Positions 38,560-47,081 of a DNA stretch of 64,000 nucleotides are shown here, one piece after another. The notes under the pieces are model-generated. The model saw only the letters and a list, made by a program, of their open reading frames with translations. It did not search any database and was not told the origin of the DNA. A program made the position numbers and the translations under genes. The DNA comes from Glacieibacterium frigidum (GTDB lineage Bacteria > Pseudomonadota > Alphaproteobacteria > Sphingomonadales > Sphingomonadaceae): assembly GCF_007097155.1 (NCBI RefSeq), contig NZ_VJWA01000002.1:310001-374000 (forward strand), written 5' to 3'. Position 1 is the stretch's first letter; each line of letters starts with the position of its first letter.

Positions 38560-38868
38560 TCAGCCGCGGCGGCCGTTGGCCTTCAACCGGTCGATGTGGC
38601 GCGCGGCGGCATCCTGCTGATCGTGGATGATCGCCTTTTCGCGGCGGGTGTAGTTGCCGTCGCGCTCGAAGCGGCGCTTGTTGCGCTCGATGGCGTTCTG
38701 CTCGGCGCGCAGCGTGCGTGCCTCGGCGCGGGTCAGCTTGCCGCTGCGCTCGCCCGCATCGATCAGGCGGTCGTGGTTCAGCCCGCGCGCGTTGATGACG
38801 GCGCCGGCGGGGGCCGCGACGGCGAAGATCGACAGCGTGGCGGCGATGGCGGTGATGGTACGCTTCAT
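38560..38868 (-). CDS. Small exported charged protein
   Basis: A 102-residue protein with a signal peptide (MKRTITAIAATLSIFAVAAPAGA) and a mature part rich in Arg, Glu and Asp. It has two EF-hand-like or helical repeats (LIDAGERSGKLTRAEARTLR, FERDGNYTRREKAIIHDQQ). Similar small proteins are common in sphingomonads, with no known function. AGGAG lies seven bases before ATG 38868. Confidence 0.8.
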   Translation of the reverse strand: MKRTITAIAATLSIFAVAAPAGAVINARGLNHDRLIDAGERSGKLTRAEARTLRAEQNAIERNKRRFERDGNYTRREKAIIHDQQDAAARHIDRLKANGRRG

Positions 38869-38923
38869 GGCGCTTCTCCTTGTTAAGCCGCCGGCACAAT
38901 GCGCGACTCCGCACAAAGGTCCG

Positions 38924-40411
38924 TCAGCCGAGCGCCGCGACCCGCTCCCGGATTGCCGTCAGGTCGGCGACGAAGCGGTCGTATTCGAGATCGGCCGCCG
39001 CGCGGTCCTCGATGCGTAGCAGGAAGCTGGGGTGGACGGTGATCCACAGCTCGCTGCCGTCGGCGAGGGTGATCGCGCGGCCGCGCTCGCGGGAGATCGT
39101 CACCGTCTTGCCGGTCAGCGACCGCGCTGCCGTCGCGCCGAGCGCCACGGTGACCGCGGGCTTGATCGCCGCGCGCTCCTGGTCGATCCACCATTTGCAC
39201 GCCTCGATCTCGCCGGTGCCGGGCTTCGAATGGATGCGCCGCTTGCCCCGCGCCTCGAACTTGAAATGCTTGACGGCATTGGTGACGTACGCCCGCGTGC
39301 GGTCGATCCCGGCTGCGGCCAGCGCGCGGTCGAAGACCTGTCCCGCGGGGCCGATGAAGGGCTTGCCCGCCAGATCCTCCTGGTCGCCGGGCTGCTCGCC
39401 GACGAACATCAGCCGCGCGGTCGGCGGCCCTTCGCCGAACACGGTCTGAGTCGCGGGGCCGTAGAGCGGGCAGCGCGTGCAGGCGGCGGCTTCGGTGCGG
39501 AGGGCGTCGATTTCGTCATCCCCGCGAAGGCGGGGACCCAAGGTCGCGCTTTCGGTTGCGGGGATCGCGCCGGTCAGGTCCAAACCCGGTGACTCTGGGT
39601 CCCCGCGTTCGCGGGGATGACGACCTTCGCTTACATCGCGCGGCACGGTGTCGATCATCGCCTGCACCCGCTCGCCCGCGCCCGCGATCAGGTCGGGGAT
39701 CAGCGCCGCCTCGGGTAGGTTCTTCCAGTATTTCTTCGGCATTTCCTTGGTCATCGCGTTCACCTTGAGGCGCGCCGGGTTGAAGATGTGGCTGTAATAG
39801 GTCTTCCACACCGCCTCGATCGGGTCGCCCTCGGGGGCGTCGCCGCGCAGCGCACCGGAGGTGAAGCTCAGCTCGGCCGTGTCCCAATGGACGCACAGCA
39901 GCGGCGTCAGGATCGACCAGCGCATCTGCGCGAAACGGCGCACGAAGAAGCCGGAGTTGAGGCGGACGATGTGATGCTCGGGCTCGAACCACGCCGCGAA
40001 ACGCTCGCCCGCCTCGTCCTCGACTTCGCGAAATCGCACGAAGGCGCGCATCTTGTGGACGTCGCGGCGGACGCCCTTGTCGAGCCGGTACAGGCGCTGG
40101 ACGAGCGGGTCGGCCTGGTCGTCGAGGAGCTTCGGACGGGTGCGCAGCTGCGCAAGTGCTGCGTGGAGCAGCGCGAAACGCTCGGGCTCGACATTGCAGA
40201 CGACGCGCCGCGCCATGTCGATAAACGCCTTGGGCACGGTGAAGCTGGGGTTGCCCGCCACCGGCGCCGCGTCGCCGCCGAGCAGGTCGCCGCCCTCCCC
40301 CGCCACGGTCCAGGTGACCGCACTGGGCGGCGTGCCGTTGGCGACGAGGCTGCGCGCCGCGATGCGCCAGCCATCGAAATCATCGCGGTGAGCGAGGGTG
40401 ACGGTCGGCAA
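38924..40411 (-). CDS. DUF4130 (TIGR03915) - UdgX fusion DNA repair protein
   Basis: A 495-residue fusion. Residues 1-255 match the TIGR03915/DUF4130 family that accompanies a repair radical SAM protein; residues 305-495 are a uracil-DNA glycosylase fold. The latter has GEQPGDQEDLAGKPF, GPAGQVFD and the UdgX-specific KRRIH loop with His394. In characterised UdgX this histidine forms a covalent bond with the abasic site left after uracil removal. Residues 264-300 are encoded by a family A palindrome (39514-39622) in the linker, frame intact. I place the start at TTG 40411 with GGAGGAG just upstream. The longer frame to ATG 40456 would begin inside a family C palindrome. Confidence 0.88.
   Translation of the reverse strand: MPTVTLAHRDDFDGWRIAARSLVANGTPPSAVTWTVAGEGGDLLGGDAAPVAGNPSFTVPKAFIDMARRVVCNVEPERFALLHAALAQLRTRPKLLDDQADPLVQRLYRLDKGVRRDVHKMRAFVRFREVEDEAGERFAAWFEPEHHIVRLNSGFFVRRFAQMRWSILTPLLCVHWDTAELSFTSGALRGDAPEGDPIEAVWKTYYSHIFNPARLKVNAMTKEMPKKYWKNLPEAALIPDLIAGAGERVQAMIDTVPRDVSEGRHPRERGDPESPGLDLTGAIPATESATLGPRLRGDDEIDALRTEAAACTRCPLYGPATQTVFGEGPPTARLMFVGEQPGDQEDLAGKPFIGPAGQVFDRALAAAGIDRTRAYVTNAVKHFKFEARGKRRIHSKPGTGEIEACKWWIDQERAAIKPAVTVALGATAARSLTGKTVTISRERGRAITLADGSELWITVHPSFLLRIEDRAAADLEYDRFVADLTAIRERVAALG
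39514..39622. repeat. Nested palindrome, family A, copy 3, inside the udgX fusion gene
   Basis: Arms 39514-39547 and 39589-39622 match the 34-base family A unit with a few changes (loops GAAG and GAAC in the two stems). The element lies wholly within an open reading frame, in the linker between two folded domains, and encodes RHPRERGDPESP ... LGPRLRGDD. These are typical translations of such palindromes. GTAAGCGAA flanks it, nine bases also found in the 32-base repeat near the other two copies. Confidence 0.9.
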
Positions 40412-40429
40412 CGGCTCCTCCAAACTCTC

Positions 40430-40520
40430 GTCATGCTGGCGCACGCCAGCACCCATTGCCGAGCGAACGCGTCAGGCTCGACTTGGCACCACCATGGGTG
40501 CTGGCGTCCGCCAGCATGAC
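40430..40520. repeat. Nested palindrome, family C, between the radical SAM and udgX genes
   Basis: Arms 40430-40455 and 40495-40520 are 26-base inverted copies: GTCAT, stem GCTGGC / GCCAGC with a short loop, then ACCCA. The outer tags GTCAT and ACCCA are the same as in family A, while the stem is entirely different. It fills most of the 126-base gap between two genes that are normally co-transcribed and could affect readthrough or mRNA stability. Confidence 0.9.
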
Positions 40521-40537
40521 GGCAAACGGGTCGCGTT

Positions 40538-41779
40538 CTACCCGAACAGTTCCAGCTGCGACCGTTCGGCCTTGACCAGTCGCGGCCGCAGGTCGGCGCG
40601 CTCCGCCAAGGCGACGGGGCGCCAGTCGGCGGCGATCAGGAAGGGGCGCAGCTTCTCGATGCCGCGCGTCAGCCGGCCGATGTCGGCAAGCTCCAGCCGT
40701 CGCTGGCGGCGGGCGCGCAGGATGGCGTTGACGCTCTTTACGCCAAGCCCCGGCACGCGCAGCAGCATCTCGCGCGGTGCCTTGTTGACGTCGACCGGGA
40801 AGGACGCGCGGTGCTTCAGCGCCCACGCCGTCTTGGGATCGATGTCGAGCGGCAGCATCCCGGCGTCGGTCGCATCCTGCACCTCGCCGACGTTAAAGCC
40901 GTAGAAGCGCATCAGCCAGTCGGCCTGATACAGGCGATGCTCGCGCATCAGCGGCGGCTGGACGAGCGGCAGCACCGCGCTCGCATCGGGGATCGGCGAG
41001 AAGGCCGAGTAATAGACGCGGCGCAGACCGAACTTGCCGTACAGCGACGAGGCGCTGGCGACGACCGCGCTGTCGTCGGCGGCATCCGCTCCAACGATCA
41101 TCTGCGTCGACTGGCCGGCGGGCGCGAACTTCGGCGCCGAGCGGAATTTGCGCCGCGCCTCCTTGTTCTCCGCGATGCCCGTCTTGAGCCCGCCCATCGC
41201 GAGGCGGATGCGCCCGGCATCCTTGTCGGGGGCGAGCTTGCCCAGCCCCTCGACGGTCGGCAGCTCGACATTGATCGACAGGCGGTCGGCATACATCGCC
41301 GCCTGGTCGAGCAGCTCGGGCGCCGCGTCGGGGATCGTCTTCAGGTGAATATAGCCGCGGAAATCATGGTCGAGGCGCAGCGTCTTCGCGACGCGCACCA
41401 TCGCCTCCATCGTATAGTCCGACGACCCGATGATGCCCGAGGAGAGGAACAGCCCCTCGATGTAATTGCGCTTGTAGAAGCTGAGCGTCAGCCGCACGAC
41501 CTCATCGACGGTAAAGCGCGCGCGGCGGACGTTCGACGATTTGCGATTGATGCAATAATGGCAGTCGAAAATGCAGCTGTTGGTCAACAGGATCTTGAGC
41601 AGCGAGATGCAGCGCCCATCTGGCGCATAGCTATGACAGATGCCCGATCCTTCGGTCGACCCGACCCCCTTGCCGCCGACCGAATTGCGCTTGGCCGTCC
41701 CCGACGACGCGCACGACGCATCGTATTTCGCGGCATCGGCGAGAATCGCGAGCTTGGACCGGGTGTCGAGTTGTGCCAC
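40538..41779 (-). CDS. Putative DNA modification/repair radical SAM protein (TIGR03916)
   Basis: A 413-residue protein with the radical SAM cysteines in CIFDCHYCINR, then GLFLSSGI, RLSINVELP and a C-terminal helix-hairpin-helix region (LLRVPGLGVKSVNAILRAR). It starts with the family segment KLAILADAAKYDASCASSG. The last residues are QLELFG, which fits the beta-clamp binding consensus QL[S/D]LF. The start is GTG 41779. It precedes the DUF4130-UdgX gene in the same direction, the usual pairing. Its reaction is not known; the context points to repair of an unusual base or AP-type lesion. Confidence 0.88.
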   Translation of the reverse strand: MAQLDTRSKLAILADAAKYDASCASSGTAKRNSVGGKGVGSTEGSGICHSYAPDGRCISLLKILLTNSCIFDCHYCINRKSSNVRRARFTVDEVVRLTLSFYKRNYIEGLFLSSGIIGSSDYTMEAMVRVAKTLRLDHDFRGYIHLKTIPDAAPELLDQAAMYADRLSINVELPTVEGLGKLAPDKDAGRIRLAMGGLKTGIAENKEARRKFRSAPKFAPAGQSTQMIVGADAADDSAVVASASSLYGKFGLRRVYYSAFSPIPDASAVLPLVQPPLMREHRLYQADWLMRFYGFNVGEVQDATDAGMLPLDIDPKTAWALKHRASFPVDVNKAPREMLLRVPGLGVKSVNAILRARRQRRLELADIGRLTRGIEKLRPFLIAADWRPVALAERADLRPRLVKAERSQLELFG

Positions 41780-41891
41780 CCGTTCGTTCTATGTTCTTGG
41801 GTTGACAAGGGCAAGCGGCGCGGTGTCGCGGCGGACCGGCGCGGAACCGGCGGTACGGGAAACGATTGAGGCGACGAAGGAGAACGCAACG

Positions 41892-42140
41892 ATGATCGGC
41901 AATCTGATCCGGATGGTAGCGGGACGCGCGGTGGCGCGGCAGGTCGGCGGCGTGTCGGCCGGACCGCTCGGCATGGCGGCGGGCGCGGCGCTGCCGTTCG
42001 TGCTCAAGCGCTTCGGCCCGCTCGGCATGATCGGCGCAGCGGTCGGCGGCTATGCGGTCAAGAAGTATCTCGACAAGCGTAATGCCGGCACCGTCGCAGG
42101 TCGCCCGGGCGGTACCGGCCCCGACCAGACGCGATACTGA
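41892..42140 (+). CDS. Small glycine/alanine-rich protein with hydrophobic core
   Basis: An 82-residue protein of unknown function. AAGGAG lies about nine bases before ATG 41892. The middle (GPLGMAAGAALPFVLKRFGPLGMIGAAVGGYAV) is hydrophobic with glycine repeats and may insert in the membrane; the end is basic then polar (KKYLDKRN). The start region is divergent from the radical SAM gene. The antiporter follows in the same direction. Confidence 0.65.
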   Translation: MIGNLIRMVAGRAVARQVGGVSAGPLGMAAGAALPFVLKRFGPLGMIGAAVGGYAVKKYLDKRNAGTVAGRPGGTGPDQTRY

Positions 42141-42190
42141 TCATCTCGGCGCTGCCCGACTTTGAATTCGAAGGTCTTCACCTCGGACTG

Positions 42191-43399
42191 ATGTGGATCG
42201 GCGCGGGGATCATCCTCGCGTTCTGGCTGCCGCGTTGGGTGTCGGGGCGCGAGCCTGCGGCGGCGCCACTGCTCGTCGCGGCAGGATTCCTGGCGTCGCT
42301 TCTCGTCCCCGGCCTCGGCGATCTCGTCGACCCGATCCGTCATCCGAAAGGATGGGAGATCGGCAGCGAGATCGTCATCGTCGTCGCGCTGTTCGGTGCA
42401 GGCCTGCGGATCGACCGTCTGGTGTCCGCGCCCGAGTGGCGGCCGGCGGCGCGCCTGCTGGTCTTCGCCATGCCGCTGTGCATTGCGGCGGTCACCCTGC
42501 TCGGCTGGCAGTTCGGCGGGCTGACGCTGGCGGCGGCGCTGCTGCTCGGATCGGCACTCGCGCCGACCGATCCGGTGCTGGCGGGCGACGTCCAGGTCGG
42601 CCCGCCGCTCGAAGGCGGCGAGCACCCGGTGCGCTTCACGCTGACCGCCGAGGCAGGGCTCAACGACGGCCTCGCCTTTCCCTTCGTCTTGCTGGCGATG
42701 ATCGTCGCCGGGGCGGGTTGGCATCCGGGCGACCGGGGGCTCGAATGGCTGCTGCGTGACGTCGTCTATCGCATCGTCGCCGGGGTCGCGGGCGGCGCAG
42801 CGGCGGGCTGGCTGCTCGGCAAGCTGCTATTTGCCTGGCCGCGGGGCAATTCGCTTGCCGAGACAGATGCGGGCGTTGTCGCGCTGGCCGGTGCGATGCT
42901 GACCTTCGGGGCGACCGAGCTTGCCGAAGGCTACGGCTTTCTGGCCGCCTTCGTCGCCGGGATCGCGCTGCGCCAATCGGAGCAGAAGCATAAATTCCAC
43001 CGCACGCTGAACGAATTCACCGGGGCGATCGAACACGCCCTGCTCGCCTTGTTGCTCGTCGCGCTGGGCGCGGCACTGCCGGGCCTGTCGATGTGGCTCG
43101 AATGGCCGCTCGCGCTGATCGGCCTCGCGTTGATCTTCGTGCTGCGCCCGCTTGCCGCGTGGCTGTCGCTGATCGGCACCGACCTGAAGGGCCGCGCGCG
43201 GCTGGTCGTGTCGTTCTACGGCGTACGCGGCATTGGCACGATCTATTACCTCGCCTTCGGGCTGGGGGCGCTGCCGCTCGCCGACCGGCGCGAGATGTGG
43301 GCCGCGGCGGTGTTCGTCATCGTGGTTTCGACGATCGTCCACGGCTTGACCGCTGGCGCAGTCGTGGAGCGGGTCACCGAAACCGAACCAAAGGCCTAG
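42191..43399 (+). CDS. Cation:proton antiporter, CPA1/NhaP type
   Basis: A 402-residue protein with 12 or so membrane segments. It has the CPA1 features GSALAPTDPVLAGDVQ and FTLTAEAGLNDGLAFP (the ND motif) and SFYGVRGIGTIYYLAF near the end. It exchanges Na+ or K+ for H+. There is no C-terminal regulatory domain. ATG 42191 is the first standard start. However, upstream in-frame residues (LPDFEFEGLHLGL) look like the usual N-terminus of this family, so a non-standard start a little earlier is possible. The stop shares CTAG with the convergent hydrolase gene. Confidence 0.86.
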   Translation: MWIGAGIILAFWLPRWVSGREPAAAPLLVAAGFLASLLVPGLGDLVDPIRHPKGWEIGSEIVIVVALFGAGLRIDRLVSAPEWRPAARLLVFAMPLCIAAVTLLGWQFGGLTLAAALLLGSALAPTDPVLAGDVQVGPPLEGGEHPVRFTLTAEAGLNDGLAFPFVLLAMIVAGAGWHPGDRGLEWLLRDVVYRIVAGVAGGAAAGWLLGKLLFAWPRGNSLAETDAGVVALAGAMLTFGATELAEGYGFLAAFVAGIALRQSEQKHKFHRTLNEFTGAIEHALLALLLVALGAALPGLSMWLEWPLALIGLALIFVLRPLAAWLSLIGTDLKGRARLVVSFYGVRGIGTIYYLAFGLGALPLADRREMWAAAVFVIVVSTIVHGLTAGAVVERVTETEPKA

Positions 43400-44265
43400 C
43401 GCACCGCGTCGAGCAGGTCGGCGACCGCTGCCGCGGCCTCGGGCTCGCTCAGCGTCGGGGCGTGTCCGACGCGCGGCACCACGACCGTGCGCAGCCCCGG
43501 GTGCCGTGCCGCCATCGCAGCCTGCGTCGCGGCGCTCAGCACGTCCGAAACGCCGCCGCGCACGCTGAGCACCGGCACGCTCGCCAGCGCATCGAACGCC
43601 GTCCACAGGTCGAGTCCCGCATCGCCGCCCGGCAGGCGGAACGCCTCCGCGATGCGCGCATCATAGTCGAACACGATGCGCCCCTGCGGCGTCAGGCGGC
43701 ATAGGCGCTTGGCGAAGTTCAGCCAGTCGGCGAGGCCCCAGTCGGGATAGATCGCGGCGTTGCGCGTCTGGAAGTCGCGCGCCGCGTGCATCCACGTCGG
43801 CCAGTTGGCACCGCGCCCGACATTGCCGCGCAGCCGCGCCTGCCCGCCCGGCTCGACCACCGGCCCGATGTCGTTGAGGATCGCGCCGGCGATGGCATCG
43901 CGGTGCGTCGCGGTCATCAGCATGACGAGCAGCCCGCCGAGCGACGTACCGACACCGACGAAGCGCTCGATCCGCGCCGCGGCCAGCAGCGCGTGCAGGT
44001 CCTGCAGATAGGTCAGCGGCACATAGCTGAGCGGATCCTTGGCATAGGACGACTCGCCGCGCCCGCGCAGGTCGACCGCGACGACGCGCCAGCGCCCGGC
44101 ATGCGCCGCGGCGAACGCCTCGAAGTCGCGCGCCGAGCGCGTCAGCCCGGCGAGGCACAGCAGCACGGGCTTGTCCGGCGGCCCGGCATAGTCGCGGTAG
44201 TGCAGGCGCAGCCCGTCCAGCGACCAGAACCACTCGTCCGTCCAGGCGGAACCTGCGGCCATCAT
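43396..44265 (-). CDS. Alpha/beta hydrolase
   Basis: This 289-residue enzyme of the alpha/beta-hydrolase fold has nucleophile Ser in GVGTSLGGLL, the acid in RGGVSDVL and His in RVGHAPTL. Family-typical DLRGRGESSY and LAGLTRSARDF are present. There is no signal peptide, so it is cytoplasmic. The substrate is unknown. It is divergent from the TetR gene, with 76 bases between the starts, and may be a regulatory target of it. Confidence 0.85.
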   Translation of the reverse strand: MMAAGSAWTDEWFWSLDGLRLHYRDYAGPPDKPVLLCLAGLTRSARDFEAFAAAHAGRWRVVAVDLRGRGESSYAKDPLSYVPLTYLQDLHALLAAARIERFVGVGTSLGGLLVMLMTATHRDAIAGAILNDIGPVVEPGGQARLRGNVGRGANWPTWMHAARDFQTRNAAIYPDWGLADWLNFAKRLCRLTPQGRIVFDYDARIAEAFRLPGGDAGLDLWTAFDALASVPVLSVRGGVSDVLSAATQAAMAARHPGLRTVVVPRVGHAPTLSEPEAAAAVADLLDAVR

Positions 44266-44281
44266 CCCCCGTTCAGAATTT

Positions 44282-44330
44282 TTGACTATGACTCAGTTCG
44301 AGCGTAAGCGTGCGCGTTGGGGATAGGAGA
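44282..44330 (+). promoter_or_regulatory. Promoter of the tetR-selO operon
   Basis: TTGACT (44282-44287) and TAAGCG (44305-44310) are spaced by 17 bases. AGGAGAG follows at 44325-44331, about ten bases before the GTG start. The region is shared with the divergent hydrolase promoter, a likely place for autoregulation by the TetR protein, although I see no clear operator palindrome. Confidence 0.45.
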
Positions 44331-44341
44331 GATCGGTCACA

Positions 44342-44986
44342 GTGGCAACGCGTGCACTTGATGCGCGGGTCGATACCCGTAGCCGTCGGTACGACCCGGC
44401 CGAAACCCGCCAGCGCGTGCTGGCGGCGGCCAACATGCTGTTTTCCAGCCGCGGTTTTTCGAACACCGGCACCGCCGACATCGCTCGCGAGGCCGAAGTC
44501 TCGGAAGGGTCGATCTTCTATCACTTCGGGTCGAAGAAGAACCTGCTCGCCGAACTCGGCCGGAGCTACGGCGAGGCGATGATCGTCGCGATGCAGCAGG
44601 GCGACGCGCTCGAGACGCTGGAGCCCGGCATCATCATCCCGCGCGTCTTCGAATTCTGCGCGACGAACAACATGTGGGAAGTGATCACGGGATCCGAGTG
44701 CGAGGTCGGCGTGCTGGCCGCCACCAAGAATCCCGAGGGCGAGCCCTTCTACAAGGCGTCGAAGGAGACGACCACCGACTGGATCACGCACCAGATGGAG
44801 GTCGCCTTCGCCTATCGCGGCATCACCGGTATCGACGTGCCGATGGCGGCATCGTTCACGCATCACGTCGTCGGCGACGCGATCGAGCTGTATCTGACTG
44901 CCCCCGACGATGCGGTGCGCGAGCGCGTCGTCAAGGAAACGGTCCGCTTCGTCCGCGCGGCGTGCGGCTATCCGACGGGCACGTGA
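44342..44986 (+). CDS. TetR/AcrR family transcriptional regulator
   Basis: This 214-residue regulator has an N-terminal helix-turn-helix (RQRVLAAANMLFSSRGFSNTGTADIAREAEVSEGSIFYHFGSK, residues 22-65). Its ligand-binding domain lacks recognisable signature residues. GTG 44342 follows AGGAGAG. The stop overlaps the selO start (GTGA), so the two are coupled. The divergent alpha/beta hydrolase may be a target. Confidence 0.9.
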   Translation: MATRALDARVDTRSRRYDPAETRQRVLAAANMLFSSRGFSNTGTADIAREAEVSEGSIFYHFGSKKNLLAELGRSYGEAMIVAMQQGDALETLEPGIIIPRVFEFCATNNMWEVITGSECEVGVLAATKNPEGEPFYKASKETTTDWITHQMEVAFAYRGITGIDVPMAASFTHHVVGDAIELYLTAPDDAVRERVVKETVRFVRAACGYPTGT

Positions 44987-46347
44987 CGGACTGGAAGCCG
45001 TCGCAGGCGATCCTCGAACTCGGCGACGGTTTCTACGATCCGGTCTCGGCGGCCGATTTTCCGCAGACCATTTTGCGGTTTCGTAACGACAGGGCAGCCG
45101 CGAGCGTCGGGCTCGATCTCGATGACGCGGCCTGGGTGCAGCATTTCGGGCGGTTCGCGCCCCTGCCGGGTTCGCTGACCACGCCGCTGGCGCTGCGCTA
45201 TCACGGGCATCAGTTCCGCACCTACAACCCCGATCTCGGCGACGGGCGAGGCTTCCTGTTCGCGCAAGGCTTCGACGATCGGGGCCGGCTGCTCGATTTC
45301 GGCACCAAGGGGTCGGGGCAGACGCCGTGGAGCCGCTTCGGTGACGGCCGCCTGACGCTGAAGGGTGGCGTGCGCGAGGTGCTCGCGACGGCGCTGCTCG
45401 AGGCACTGGGCGTGAATACGTCGAAGACCTTCTCGCTGATCGAGACCGGCGAGGAGCTGGCGCGCGGCGACGAGCCCTCGCCGACCCGCTCGGCGGTGAT
45501 GGTGCGCCTCAGCCACAGCCATATCCGCTACGGCAGCTTCCAGCGCCTCGCGACGCTTGGCGATACCGAAGGTCTGGCGCGGCTGACCGATTACGTGCTG
45601 CGCCACTATCTCGAGCCGAGCGCCGACCCCTATGCCGCGCTGCTCGACCATGCCGTGACCAACGCCGCGCGCCAGGCGGCGCAGATGATGGCGGCGGGGT
45701 TCGTCCACGGCGTCCTCAACACCGACAATATCAACATCACCGGCGAAAGCTTCGACTACGGCCCGTACCGCTTCGCGCAGGATTGGGACGAGGAGTTCAC
45801 CGCCGCCTATTTCGACCATCAGGGGCTGTATGCCTTCGGACGCCAGGCCGAGGCGCTGCACTGGAACGTCTTCCAGCTGGCGCTCGCGCTACGCACCGTC
45901 GCGCCGCTGGAGGCGCTGCGGCCGGCGCTCGAAGCCTATCCGGCGCGCTACGAGGCGGCATTCGCGACCGCGATGCTGGCACGCCTGGGGGTCAGGCCGC
46001 GCGGCGACGCCGCCGACGTGGCGCTCGCCGATGCGATGGTCGCGGGGCTGAAGGCGACGGCGATGCCGCTCGACCGCTTCTGGTTCGACTGGCGCGGCGG
46101 GCGGCAGCGCGGCCCAAGCGAGGGCGCGACCTACGCGCGGCCCGAGTTTGCGCCGTTCGTCGTGCAGGTCGCCGACTACGAGCCCGCCGCCAGCCGCGAC
46201 CACCCATACTGGTCGGGCGATGCGCCGTGCGGCCTGCCGATCGGCGAGATCGAGGCGATCTGGGCGCGCATCGCCGACGCCGACGACTGGTCGGCGCTAA
46301 CCGCCAAGCTGGCGGACATCGAGGCGCTGCGCATCGCGATGGTCTGA
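44983..46347 (+). CDS. selO: Protein adenylyltransferase SelO (YdiU family)
   Basis: This 454-residue pseudokinase-fold enzyme transfers AMP to protein hydroxyl groups. Recognisable segments are YHGHQFRTYNPDLGDGRG, GTKGSGQTPWSRFGDGRLTL, GGVREVLATALLEALG and the catalytic GFVHGVLNTDNINITG followed by FDYGPYRF. Many SelO proteins end in a redox Cys or selenocysteine motif; this one ends in ALRIAMV and lacks it. GTG 44983 overlaps the TetR stop by four bases. Confidence 0.9.
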   Translation: MTDWKPSQAILELGDGFYDPVSAADFPQTILRFRNDRAAASVGLDLDDAAWVQHFGRFAPLPGSLTTPLALRYHGHQFRTYNPDLGDGRGFLFAQGFDDRGRLLDFGTKGSGQTPWSRFGDGRLTLKGGVREVLATALLEALGVNTSKTFSLIETGEELARGDEPSPTRSAVMVRLSHSHIRYGSFQRLATLGDTEGLARLTDYVLRHYLEPSADPYAALLDHAVTNAARQAAQMMAAGFVHGVLNTDNINITGESFDYGPYRFAQDWDEEFTAAYFDHQGLYAFGRQAEALHWNVFQLALALRTVAPLEALRPALEAYPARYEAAFATAMLARLGVRPRGDAADVALADAMVAGLKATAMPLDRFWFDWRGGRQRGPSEGATYARPEFAPFVVQVADYEPAASRDHPYWSGDAPCGLPIGEIEAIWARIADADDWSALTAKLADIEALRIAMV

Positions 46348-46419
46348 CCTTCGGGCCATAGTGTAGCGCAGCACCGTTAACGCTCCCGAAACCGGCACGA
46401 GCGTGCCGCAGGAGCGTCC

Positions 46420-47079
46420 ATGCAGATCAAGGCCATCCTCTTCGACATCGACGGCACGCTCGTCGACAGCAACGACATGCACGTCCTCGCCTGGGAGGAG
46501 GCGTTCCTCGGCGTCGGCGCGCGCTTCGACCGCAAGACCGTTCACGACCAGATCGGCAAGGGCACCGACATGCTCGTGCCGACGCTGCTCCCCGACCTCG
46601 ACGAGGCGGCGATCGAGGATCTCGGCGACAAGCGCGGTTCGATCTTCAAGGAGTACTACCTCGACAAGGTCGAGCCCTTCCCGGGCGCGCACGACCTGCT
46701 CGCGCATGCCGCGGCCAACGGGCAGCAGGTCGTGCTGGCGTCGTCGGCCGCCGGGCCCGAACTCGAGCATTACCTCGACCTGCTCGACGCCCGCGACATC
46801 GTCAGCGCGACGACGAGCGGCGACGATGTCGCGCACACCAAGCCCGCCCCCGACATCTTCGCGACCGCGCTGGTCAGGCTCGACGGCATCGGCGCGGGCG
46901 AGGCGATCGTCGTCGGCGACACGCCCTATGACATCGAGGCGGCGGCGAAGTGCGGCATCAAGGCGGTCGCGGTGCGGTCGGGCGGGTTCTCCGACGAGGC
47001 GCTGGGCGGCGCGGTCGCGATCTACGACGATGTCGCGGCGCTGCTCGCGGGCTACGCCAACTCGCCGCTGGGGCGCTGA
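46420..47079 (+). CDS. HAD superfamily phosphatase
   Basis: This 219-residue hydrolase has the nucleophile motif DIDGTLVDS (Asp9, Asp11), motif II VLASSAAG, Lys in TKPAPDIF and motif IV VVGDTPYDIEAAAKCG. A helical cap follows motif I (C1 cap, beta-phosphoglucomutase/phosphoglycolate phosphatase type). The substrate is unknown. AGGAG precedes ATG 46420. The ferritin-like gene starts two bases after the stop. Confidence 0.9.
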   Translation: MQIKAILFDIDGTLVDSNDMHVLAWEEAFLGVGARFDRKTVHDQIGKGTDMLVPTLLPDLDEAAIEDLGDKRGSIFKEYYLDKVEPFPGAHDLLAHAAANGQQVVLASSAAGPELEHYLDLLDARDIVSATTSGDDVAHTKPAPDIFATALVRLDGIGAGEAIVVGDTPYDIEAAAKCGIKAVAVRSGGFSDEALGGAVAIYDDVAALLAGYANSPLGR

Positions 47080-47081
47080 CC

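Noticed and set aside
40412-40456. Longer N-terminus (MGAGVRQHDE) of the DUF4130-UdgX protein
   Set aside because: These codons come from the family C palindrome. The family-like sequence begins at PTVTLAH, after GGAGGAG and a TTG.
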